DNA from: Diaphorobacter nitroreducens
Lineage (GTDB): Bacteria > Pseudomonadota > Gammaproteobacteria > Burkholderiales > Burkholderiaceae_C
Length of the DNA: 64,000 bases
NCBI GenBank assembly: GCA_003755025.1
Contig: RJVL01000008.1
Span: 62,001 to 126,000 of the forward strand
Reading direction: 5' to 3'
Each line of letters starts with the position of its first letter. Position 1 is the first letter of the stretch. The notes below the pieces were generated by a model. The model was not told the origin of the DNA and made no database searches. It saw only the letters and a list, made by a program, of their open reading frames with translations. The position numbers and the translations under genes were made by a program. Of the stretch, positions 33,401 through 39,744 are shown in pieces.

Positions 33401-33434
33401 ACAGTCCAAGGCCGAGTTTCTGTATCAGTTCCAT
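30429..33434 (-). CDS. traC: Conjugative transfer ATPase, TraC/VirB4 class (TIGR03744)
   Basis: A 1,001-aa VirB4-type ATPase that powers pilus and channel assembly at the inner membrane. Residues 1-65 are polar, with low-complexity Arg/Gln/Gly repeats. FTDMLPYVSYDGDEQVFVLK opens the TraC N-terminal domain. Walker A is GPTGAGKS near 557-564 and Walker B is IIFLTDEGHL near 843-852. NIWFWLATQNLKDFPGS is the conserved sensor region and RFRTLTPEQRKLMES follows. The start ATG at 33434 has GGAGA upstream. It follows the lipoprotein gene and overlaps the TIGR03757 gene. Confidence 0.94.
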   Translation of the reverse strand: MELIQKLGLGLFGLGARRASTGSGAQGDARTRGRQTRQERDSGDSQQRSGKPGRGETVGQRRRMAMRPPSFTDMLPYVSYDGDEQVFVLKDGSTLGVFFELTAVPTEAQALDFLVDHANKVQEALQALPESDASPWIVQFFLNDDRNIDGLNGALRDYIAEQHGRYPERASNVLQSPFTRSVLSEVAEHIDLASRPQGLFTDTQVTGQVWRGQQRRVRCCLYKRFASLAEDPSPATTQIEAVAVTLTATLSEAGVKARRCNGRDLYEWLLPFFNRDVPWAQSDAGLMRLAPYPGDDPQQAGQTGSMAGAAAAPIFGWDMAELLTLSEPCSDVEDGLFEFDGVPVKALVLQSMRSSPQIGHFSAELQSGNEAFARFDRLPAGSMLSISITVEPQYKLERHIERIRDSSRARNALAMETHRECELVLHRMVEGDKLFPMMVTLYVTGPNREALETAVSQTNALLVPTGLRFIHPRQDLVPLDGFMRGLPFNFDPAFDNRALRRSRLTFASQIAALLPVYGRARGTNHPGFWFWNRGGEPIWIDPLNKHDRKKNAHMLVLGPTGAGKSATLNYLAMMMMAIHRPRLVIVDAGRSFGLLLDYFRTMGLSTHSVTLSSEADVSLPPFVHANRLLDDADIMTSFDAAERQARINAGLPDAPVMDALLGDSDAAQPGAAMNPDTEQSEGEDDQAATDKRDLLGEMLIAAIMMITGGESSETARMGRADRYLISRAIIRAASRAREEGRPHPLAHDVAIELMGMHKDATLSGPRQIRAEEMGQSMMSFTQGLRGKLFNREGQDWPDADVTLVEMGTLTQDGYGDALAVAYTSLLDSVQSRGERFVAEDRPIIFLTDEGHLITTNDLLGPKIAKGTKMWRKLNIWFWLATQNLKDFPGSMDRVLSMCEYWMLLTMDKSEIEEVTRFRTLTPEQRKLMESARKEPPKYTEGVMISATGQFLFRNVPPALPIALAMTEGHEKAQRKRLMEQHGCTEMQAAMMVARELARTRS

Positions 33435-33461
33435 GCAAGTCTCCCTGTCTGTGGGCCCGGT

Positions 33462-33989
33462 TCAGGGCTGGCGCGGCGGCTTGGCGCTGGTGTTCTTGGC
33501 CGCAGTCTCGGAACCCTGGTACAGGGCACGGGCGGCGATCAAGTCCTCGGCCACCTCGCCGGGAAGCGCATACTGGGTCTGCTCGTACATCGGGAACACC
33601 GTCACATATCCGGGCACCGGGTACTTGCCCTTGGCCAGGTGGGGATAGACCACCATCACCAGGTCGGGGTTGGGCACGCGCGCAAAGCGCTGTTGCAGCG
33701 GCTCCAGAGCCGACCAGTAGCGCTGGGTATTGCCGTCGCCGGCCGCGATCGGGCGCGCCTGGGACTGCGAGCGCAGCCGCTCCTGTGGTGCGGCCTCGCG
33801 CCTGGCGCCGTCTCCCTGTGTGCCGCCTTCGGTCTGGCCGCGATAGATGTCCACGACCGTGGGCGAGCCGCGCGTGACCTCGTTGATCGGCGATTCGCGC
33901 GAGCCGGTGACCGAGCAGCCGGCCAGCAGCAGCGCCATCAGCGCGCAGGGCAGGGTGGCGCCCAGGCGCCTCACATCATTCAAGACCAT
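33462..33989 (-). CDS. Conjugal transfer lipoprotein, TIGR03751 family (TraV-like)
   Basis: A 175-aa lipoprotein. The signal peptide ends with the lipobox LLAGC (Cys25), so it is anchored in the outer membrane. The family part contains YWSALEPLQQRFARVPNPDLVMVVYPHLAK and VPGYVTVFPMYEQTQYALPGE. It plays the VirB7/TraV part in the outer-membrane core. The start overlaps the end of the TIGR03752 gene by 14 nt. Confidence 0.88.
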   Translation of the reverse strand: MVLNDVRRLGATLPCALMALLLAGCSVTGSRESPINEVTRGSPTVVDIYRGQTEGGTQGDGARREAAPQERLRSQSQARPIAAGDGNTQRYWSALEPLQQRFARVPNPDLVMVVYPHLAKGKYPVPGYVTVFPMYEQTQYALPGEVAEDLIAARALYQGSETAAKNTSAKPPRQP

Positions 33990-35475
33990 GGTGTTCTCCT
34001 CTGGCGAGCTGCAGGCCGCCCTGCTTGCGATGGATGAGCTTGCGTGCGTTGGGCGCCTTGTCGATCTGGATCTCCCTGTCCAGATGCACCACGAGCTGGT
34101 GGCCCGAGGGCGTGATCACGGCGTCGAAACTGTTCTTCAGGCGCTGCAGCAGCCATTTGGAGACTTCATTCGTGCCGCCGGCCACGGCCTGGCCCAGGGC
34201 GTAGCTGCCGGCACTGCCGGTAATCGTGCTGCTGCTGCCCTGCATGCCGCTGTAGGTGGTGCGCTGCGCCTCGGAATAGGCCTGGCCGGCAACGCCCAGC
34301 GCGCCCAGACCGATCAGGTCGGTCAGATAGGCGGGCGCGTTGGTGACGAACTTGCCCGTGATGCAGGGATTGCCGTGCAAGTCGCTGATGAAGCCCAGAT
34401 CACTATTGCTGCTGGCGCCGGCTCCGGTGTTGATGCTACGCGAGCCCGCACCACGCGCGGAAACAGTCTGGATGGAGCCGTCGTTGAAAACGAAAGTCAC
34501 CGAGCGCACCCGGCCTTCGCTGCATGAGAGCGCCATGTCGCCAATGGCGACCCCTGTCACGATCATCCCGGACACATCCCCCGGCAGCTCGAAACCATTG
34601 GCGGCCAGGTTGTCGCGGCCGATCACGGCCTTGAACTGCATCGGGTCGGTCACCCGTCCATCGATGGGCACGCGGCCGATCAGCGCCGTCATGGCCGTGG
34701 CACCGGCCAGCGTGGCGTTTTCCGGCAGCGTGAAATACGGCACCGGCTCGCGCCTGTCCTGGGCGGCACGCGCGGCCTGGGACGCCGGGCCATCGGCCGG
34801 CGCCGTTGTGGTGCCAGGGCCTTCGGTGTGCATGGTGCGCACATAGCGCGTCATGGGCGGCGCGTTCTGGCCGCGTGCCGGCTCGGTCTGCACCGCATAG
34901 CCCATGGGCGGCAACACGCTGTAGCGCACGGCACCCGCGGCCTCGGCCGTAGCCTCATCGGCCATGCCAGCGGTGCCTGCAGCGCCAGCACCCGTTTGCG
35001 GGTTCTGGGCCTTGCCCTTGGCTGCATCCAGGCTGGGCAGGCCGAGCGTGAAGCTGTCGGCGGCCTGTGCCGCCGTGTCCAGCGCGTTATCCAGCGGCGA
35101 GCGTTCAGGCGCTGGCGCCGGGGCCGGCGCGGGCGGCGCCGGGACGGCGGCCTGGGCCGCGGCCCCGGCGGCACCGCCGCGCTCGCGTTCGCGCAGCTTC
35201 CTGTTTTCTTCGATCAGGTCGTTGTTGATCTTGATGACCTTGGCCACTTCCGAGCGCAGCTCGGCGTTGCTGGTGGTCACCGTGCGCAGGGTTTCGGTGG
35301 GCGTATCGTTGTCCGCGCCATCGGTCTTGGGCAGTTGCGGCGTGGGCACGGCGGTCATTTCGGCGCCGGCCTTGACGCTGCCGTCCCCTGCAAACTGCTT
35401 GTAGAGCACCACGCCGACGATGGTCATGCCGACGGCGGCGACGATGGGGATGAGCTTGTTGCTGGTGGTTGCCAT
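33976..35475 (-). CDS. ICE transfer protein, TIGR03752 (PFL_4705) family, TraB/VirB10-like
   Basis: A 499-aa protein with one N-terminal membrane helix (LIPIVAAVGMTIVGVVLY, residues 8-25), then a coiled coil (LRSEVAKVIKINNDLIEENRK). A Pro/Ala-rich linker follows, and a C-terminal beta-barrel-like domain of VirB10/TraB type (VPIDGRVTDPMQFKAVIGRDN, then MIVTGVAIGDMAL). VirB10 homologues span from the inner to the outer membrane and gate the channel. I chose the ATG at 35475, where the membrane helix begins; the frame extends upstream only as a shadow of the neighbouring gene. Confidence 0.9.
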   Translation of the reverse strand: MATTSNKLIPIVAAVGMTIVGVVLYKQFAGDGSVKAGAEMTAVPTPQLPKTDGADNDTPTETLRTVTTSNAELRSEVAKVIKINNDLIEENRKLRERERGGAAGAAAQAAVPAPPAPAPAPAPERSPLDNALDTAAQAADSFTLGLPSLDAAKGKAQNPQTGAGAAGTAGMADEATAEAAGAVRYSVLPPMGYAVQTEPARGQNAPPMTRYVRTMHTEGPGTTTAPADGPASQAARAAQDRREPVPYFTLPENATLAGATAMTALIGRVPIDGRVTDPMQFKAVIGRDNLAANGFELPGDVSGMIVTGVAIGDMALSCSEGRVRSVTFVFNDGSIQTVSARGAGSRSINTGAGASSNSDLGFISDLHGNPCITGKFVTNAPAYLTDLIGLGALGVAGQAYSEAQRTTYSGMQGSSSTITGSAGSYALGQAVAGGTNEVSKWLLQRLKNSFDAVITPSGHQLVVHLDREIQIDKAPNARKLIHRKQGGLQLARGEHHGLE

Positions 35476-35489
35476 GACGGGCCTCCTTG

Positions 35490-36539
35490 TCAGCGCAGGC
35501 AGGCCGCAAAGCTGCGGTCGCACACCAGGTACAGCGCAGTGGTGTCGGTGTCGCTGCCGCCCGGGCCGATGCGGCCATGCTGGGCCGACGCCGCAAGCCA
35601 GCGCCCGCGAATGCCCTCCAGGGGAATCTCCAGCGGGCGGGCCGAACGGTTGGTAACGCGCACGGCGGTCACATACAGCTGCCCGCTGCGCCACTGGCCA
35701 AGCGGCACGGTTTCGACGCGGGCGCCCGGTATCAGACCATCCACGGGATCGGTGTTCAGTTCCACCTGCTGCACGCCGTTCTGCGTCCAGGCCAGGCGCC
35801 GCGGTGCATACAGCTGGCGTGCCGCATGGCGGGTCAGCTCCACCATGTCGGCGGCCTGCTCGGGCGTCGCATCGCTGCTGTCGTCGGCCGCGGCGCCGGC
35901 CTTCGCTGCGCGCGGGCTCGCGGGATCAACGACGAACACCTCCAGCTCGGCCTGCGCATCTGACGTGCTCTTGTCGGCCACCATGTCCATCGGCAGCTGC
36001 TGGCCGGTGTCGATCAGCTCGGCGACGATGCGAATAGGCGTGAACGGCACCAGGGCCGTGGCATAGATGGTGCGGTCGATGATCTCGATACGCGCCACCC
36101 TGGCCATGTCGCTGGGCACATGCAGCGCCGCCGGCGCCGGCAGCGTGATGAGGCGCTCGCGTCCCACGGGCAGCGGCACCGCGATGGGCTGGCGCTCGAA
36201 CACCGCGCGCTCGATGCCGGCGCGGGCGCTGGCCGCAGTCGCCGGGGGGCGGCGGGTACGCATGGCCTTGGTGTCGCTGCTGCGCGCCGCACTGGCCGCA
36301 CGGCTGGCGGCGCCCGTAGCGGCGCCAGCGCCAGTGCCTGGCGAGCCAGGGGACGTGAGGCTCTGTCCCAGGTCGATGGCACCAGGCTGCGCGGAGGGCG
36401 CCGGCTCGATCATGTCGGCAGGCACGTTCTGCAACGTGGCAACAGATACTTCCTGCGCCCAGGCGCCAGTGGCGCAGGACAGCAGCACGGCACATGCCAG
36501 GGCCGGGACTTGCCTGGGCTTTGAAGCAGTACGGGTCAT
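35490..36539 (-). CDS. ICE transfer protein, TIGR03749 (PFL_4704) family, TraK/VirB9-like
   Basis: A 349-aa exported protein. The signal peptide ends GAWA (about residue 29). A Pro/Ala-rich low-complexity stretch (residues ~45-115) precedes the conserved part VFERQPIAVPLPVGRERLITLP and VARIEIIDRTIYATAL, and the C-terminus has a final Cys pair (YLVCDRSFAACLR). It corresponds to the secretin-like TraK/VirB9 core component in the periplasm and outer membrane. The ATG at 36539 has GAGGA 9 nt upstream. It overlaps no neighbour but follows the TIGR03746 gene by 26 nt. Confidence 0.87.
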   Translation of the reverse strand: MTRTASKPRQVPALACAVLLSCATGAWAQEVSVATLQNVPADMIEPAPSAQPGAIDLGQSLTSPGSPGTGAGAATGAASRAASAARSSDTKAMRTRRPPATAASARAGIERAVFERQPIAVPLPVGRERLITLPAPAALHVPSDMARVARIEIIDRTIYATALVPFTPIRIVAELIDTGQQLPMDMVADKSTSDAQAELEVFVVDPASPRAAKAGAAADDSSDATPEQAADMVELTRHAARQLYAPRRLAWTQNGVQQVELNTDPVDGLIPGARVETVPLGQWRSGQLYVTAVRVTNRSARPLEIPLEGIRGRWLAASAQHGRIGPGGSDTDTTALYLVCDRSFAACLR

Positions 36540-36565
36540 GGTGGTGTTTCCTCGCGGGATCGGGA

Positions 36566-37357
36566 TCACTGCGCCGATGCAGCGCTGTGCTGCAGGGGCG
36601 TGGCCGTGGGCGTGGCGTGGGGATCGACGGCATCGCCCGTGGTGCGTGGCAGCGCGGGCGGTGTCACGATGGAGGGGAGGCTGGCCTCGGTCTTGCCGCT
36701 GCTGGCGTCCTGCACATCGCGTACATCAAGCCGTTCGGGCCTGTGGCTGCCATAGCAGTCGATCGCCAGGCGCCAGGGATTGCGCTCCCTGTCCACGTCA
36801 TAGCGCACCACACGGATCGGGTAGCGGATGAAGGCATCCTTGACGGGCTGACCCCGGAAGGCCTCCATCAGCTGCATGTCCAGCAGCACTGTCCAGGCGG
36901 CCTGGCCATCGGGCAGTACCCGGTTGGCGGCGTAGCCCAGGCCAGGGATTTCCGTCATCTGGCGTGTGCGGGCGCGCAGCTCGCCGGCCTGGTAGCGGCT
37001 GTCCATGTCGGCTTCGAGCTGCGCCCGGCAGCTCGGCGTCACATAGGCCTGGAACCGGAAGATCTGCGCACCGTAGTCCGTCGCGCCATCGGCCTGCCAG
37101 CGGTTGATCTGCTGCCAGATGTAGTAGGCGAAGCCATACACGTTCACGTCCGGCACCACGGCCTGGCCGTCCTGGAAATGCACGGTATCGCCGGCCTTCA
37201 TGTCGGTCGCCACATGCAGGTCTATGGACTTCGGCAGAGAGTGCGCGAAGTACATGCCGACACCACCGAGCAGGGCCACCAGCAGGATCATCTTGCGCAA
37301 CGTGGCGTTGTGGGAGCGCTCGGCGGCGAGCGCATCGAGTTGTTGCTTGCTGCTCAT
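36566..37357 (-). CDS. ICE transfer protein, TIGR03746 (PFL_4703) family, TraE/VirB5-8-like
   Basis: A 263-aa protein with one N-terminal membrane helix (MILLVALLGGVGMYFAHSL, residues ~23-41). A periplasmic domain of TraE type follows: IDLHVATDMKAGDTV, NVYGFAYYIWQQINRW, PSCRAQLEADMDSRYQAGEL and RVVRYDVDRERNPWRLAIDCYG. The C-terminus is Pro/Ala/Thr-rich. The start overlaps the TIGR03750 stop (ATGA), and the longer upstream frame is a shadow. TraE-like proteins sit in the inner-membrane part of the channel. Confidence 0.88.
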   Translation of the reverse strand: MSSKQQLDALAAERSHNATLRKMILLVALLGGVGMYFAHSLPKSIDLHVATDMKAGDTVHFQDGQAVVPDVNVYGFAYYIWQQINRWQADGATDYGAQIFRFQAYVTPSCRAQLEADMDSRYQAGELRARTRQMTEIPGLGYAANRVLPDGQAAWTVLLDMQLMEAFRGQPVKDAFIRYPIRVVRYDVDRERNPWRLAIDCYGSHRPERLDVRDVQDASSGKTEASLPSIVTPPALPRTTGDAVDPHATPTATPLQHSAASAQ

Positions 37358-37800
37358 GGCTTGGTCGATTCCTGGGGTGGTTCGAGAGGGCTGGCGAGCG
37401 ACAGGTCGAGCGAGCGACCCAGCGACCACCAGCCGTGGTAGGTAATGAACCTGGGCTTGGCGAGACTGCGCTGGGCAAGCCACAGGTGGATGGCCTGGGT
37501 GTAGTAGGCGTCGGGCCGGCCGCGCTTGATGCGCGCCAGGTACAGCGAGCCGAACCACAGCGCCAGGGTCGGCCCGATCAGCGACAGCAGCAGCCAGACC
37601 TGCCACAGTCGGGTGGCCGAGAAGACCAGGCCACCGACGATCAGGAACACCACGAGCGACACCGCGCCTATGACCTGGGCCTCGGGCATGTTCATGCCGT
37701 TGAGGATGGAGGGCTCGACGTTCACGCGATCGGTGACCGGCGCCTTGTGGCGCACGGCCTCGACATCGGCTGCGGCCTGGGAGCGGGTGCGGGTGCTCAT
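37354..37800 (-). CDS. ICE transfer protein, TIGR03750 family, TraL-like
   Basis: A 148-aa membrane protein with two adjacent helices (AVSLVVFLIVGGLVFSAT and VWLLLSLIGPTLALWFGSLYLA). They are followed by the conserved cytoplasmic RIKRGRPDAYYTQAIHLWLAQ motif and the C-terminal YHGWWSLGRSLDLS. Such TraL/VirB3-like proteins connect the pilus with the VirB4-type ATPase. It lies between the TIGR03745 and TIGR03746 genes as in the family order. Confidence 0.87.
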   Translation of the reverse strand: MSTRTRSQAAADVEAVRHKAPVTDRVNVEPSILNGMNMPEAQVIGAVSLVVFLIVGGLVFSATRLWQVWLLLSLIGPTLALWFGSLYLARIKRGRPDAYYTQAIHLWLAQRSLAKPRFITYHGWWSLGRSLDLSLASPLEPPQESTKP

Positions 37801-37825
37801 GGCTTGATCCCTGGGGGCGGGCCGG

Positions 37826-38221
37826 TCAGGTCAGGATCTGCAGCGAGTAGGTGACCATGATCACCAGGAACACGCCGAGCACGGCGGCCATGATGAAATA
37901 CTCCTTGAGGTCGGCGATTTCCGCACGGCCCATGGAGTAGGCGCGCCACTTGCCCAGCGCGCCCATGACCACGTAGATGAAGCCCAGCGCGGCCAGCACC
38001 AGGCCGAGAATGGTCACGCCGGCCTTGAACCAGGCGCCCATGGCGCCCAGCCAGTCGCCGCTGGCGACGGAGCCGCCGCCGATGGCCTGCCCGGGGGTGG
38101 GCATGGTCGGCAGGGCGGCGAAGGCCGGGCTGCACAGCAGGGCCACGGCGGGCGCCAGCATCAGGCGGGCGGACTTGTTCCGGGCGCGGGCAGCGAGATT
38201 TTTGAGAGAGAGCTGTTTCAC
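37826..38221 (-). CDS. ICE transfer membrane protein, TIGR03745 (PFL_4702) family
   Basis: A 131-aa protein. The GTG at 38221 is chosen because AAGGAG lies 8 nt upstream and a signal-like segment (LMLAPAVALLCSPAFA) follows; no suitable ATG exists. The mature part (LPTMPTPGQAIGGGSVASGDWLG) is followed by two hydrophobic helices (VTILGLVLAALGFIYVVMGAL and YFIMAAVLGVFLVIMVTYSL). It resembles a pilin-like VirB2-type subunit. Confidence 0.85.
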   Translation of the reverse strand: MKQLSLKNLAARARNKSARLMLAPAVALLCSPAFAALPTMPTPGQAIGGGSVASGDWLGAMGAWFKAGVTILGLVLAALGFIYVVMGALGKWRAYSMGRAEIADLKEYFIMAAVLGVFLVIMVTYSLQILT

Positions 38222-38319
38222 GAGAGGTTCTCCTTGGAAGTGGGAGGGTTGCGAAAGCACTTGAAGTCGGGTTCTGTGGTGTTGGGATGTGGTGTTGGGT
38301 TGGCTGCGGCTGTCCTCCC

Positions 38320-38550
38320 TCAAACGATGACGAACACAACCAGCGCGACCAGGATCAGCAGCCGCACCGAACCAAGAACCATGTCGCCCGTGGTCAGCCT
38401 GTCGTCGCGGTAGGCGTCGATGAGCTGCACCACGAACCAGCTGGCGACCACGAGGATGAGCGCCACCGCGATCAGGCCCAGCGTGGACTTGAGCACCAGG
38501 GGATCGATGCCCGATCCCGACTGGAATGCACTGCGCATGGCGGCGTTCAT
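38320..38550 (-). CDS. ICE transfer protein, TIGR03758 (PFL_4701, DUF3262) family
   Basis: A 76-aa membrane protein starting MNAAMRSAFQSGSGI and carrying two helices (GLIAVALILVVASWFVVQLI and VLGSVRLLILVALVVFVIV). I chose the ATG at 38550, as in family members. A second version of the same module is the C-terminal tail of the lysozyme-like protein at 21594-22505, so the element holds two copies. It lies between the RAQPRD and TIGR03745 genes, and a pilin-like role is probable. Confidence 0.88.
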   Translation of the reverse strand: MNAAMRSAFQSGSGIDPLVLKSTLGLIAVALILVVASWFVVQLIDAYRDDRLTTGDMVLGSVRLLILVALVVFVIV

Positions 38551-38569
38551 GTGTTGTCTCCGCGTGCCA

Positions 38570-38926
38570 TCACTGGCGGTAGTCGCCGCGCAGCGGCGGC
38601 ACGGGACGCGGCTGGCGCGCGGCATCGGCGTGGTGCTCCACGCCCTCGCGCAGCATCTGCAGGTCGCGCTGCAGCCAGTCGTAGCGGAACTTCACGCGCT
38701 GGCCTGTCGGCGCGTCCTGGGCGGCGGCGGACACCTGTGCCTGCAGGCGAGCAATCTCGTGCGCGATGCGCGCCAGGTTCTCGCGCTCGCTGTCATCGTC
38801 GCCGGCCTGCGCGCCCTGCGCGGCCAGGCCCGCGGCCACGAACAGGGCCAGCAGCCAGGCGCGGCGCACTCGGGCAGCGGCACTGGCGCCGGGCTGGCCT
38901 GCGTTGGTAGGAATCGCTTGGGACAT
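38570..38926 (-). CDS. ICE transfer protein, RAQPRD family (TIGR01690)
   Basis: A 118-aa exported protein. The signal-like helix is AWLLALFVAAGLAAQGAQA. The family name motif appears at the C-terminus as ARQPRPVPPLRGDYR. The central part is a helix with regular hydrophobic spacing (ENLARIAHEIARLQAQVSAA). AAGGAG lies upstream of the ATG. It belongs to the conserved ICE series TIGR03747 - RAQPRD - TIGR03758. Molecular role unknown. Confidence 0.88.
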   Translation of the reverse strand: MSQAIPTNAGQPGASAAARVRRAWLLALFVAAGLAAQGAQAGDDDSERENLARIAHEIARLQAQVSAAAQDAPTGQRVKFRYDWLQRDLQMLREGVEHHADAARQPRPVPPLRGDYRQ

Positions 38927-38958
38927 GGTGGGTTCTCCTTGCTGGAAATCTGCTTGCG

Positions 38959-39744
38959 TCAGACGTATTTCTTGAAACTCCCCACCGTGGTGGAGAGGGT
39001 GGCGGCCACGAGCACGGTGAACACCAGCACCATGTAGGCCGGGTTGAAGCCGCCGAAGGGCCAGGTCAGGTACAGGCCAAAGCCGCCCGTCAGCGCCCAG
39101 GCCGTGTAGCGCTTGGCGTGGTGATAGACAAAGGAGCTTTCGCGCCCGCCCTGCCAGCGGCGCAGGTCGCGGCGCACCAGGCCATCGACGATGCCGACGA
39201 TGCAGGCCAGGGCGAAGGCGGGCAGGGCAAACAGGGCCACCGACAGGCGCAGCAGCACGTCCTGCGCCACATGCATGGAAACGACAGCCCAGTAGCTGGC
39301 GGTCTTGCCGATGGAGCGCGTGGCGCTTTGCAGGCCCAGGCCGAGCTGCTGTGGCGCCGATGCCTTGCGCTGGCTGGCCGATGGTGCCGGCTCCTGGCCC
39401 GGCGCATGCGTGCGCCTGTACCAGGCCAGCACCCCCAGGCGTTCATAGGGCCAGGCGGCCCAGCCGTTGAGCCGGTGCGCGAAGCCTTCGGTGTCGTCAA
39501 TCAGCAGGCTGCGCGGCGCCGCCGCGATGTAGCCCATGTCCTGCGCCACGATGCGCTGCGAATGCGCCAGTGCACCTTCTTCCTTCCACAGCACGTAATG
39601 CCCGGCGAGTTCGATCATGACGCCGATGAACCAGGCAAACAACGACACGAAGATCAGGCCGAACGCCACTTCCAGCGTCAGCTCGACCGGGCCACGGGTG
39701 CGGGCACGCACCGGAGCACCGCCTTGGGTGGGGCGCGGCGTCAT
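38959..39744 (-). CDS. ICE transfer membrane protein, TIGR03747 (PFL_4697) family
   Basis: A 261-aa inner-membrane protein with at least four hydrophobic helices (LEVAFGLIFVSLFAWFIGVM, VVSMHVAQDVLLRLSVALFALPAFA, TGGFGLYLTWPFGG, YMVLVFTVLVAATLS). The cytoplasmic loop holds DGLVRRDLRRWQGGRESSF, which family members share. It overlaps the traD stop by four bases, so it is translated with the coupling protein and may anchor it. Confidence 0.87.
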   Translation of the reverse strand: MTPRPTQGGAPVRARTRGPVELTLEVAFGLIFVSLFAWFIGVMIELAGHYVLWKEEGALAHSQRIVAQDMGYIAAAPRSLLIDDTEGFAHRLNGWAAWPYERLGVLAWYRRTHAPGQEPAPSASQRKASAPQQLGLGLQSATRSIGKTASYWAVVSMHVAQDVLLRLSVALFALPAFALACIVGIVDGLVRRDLRRWQGGRESSFVYHHAKRYTAWALTGGFGLYLTWPFGGFNPAYMVLVFTVLVAATLSTTVGSFKKYV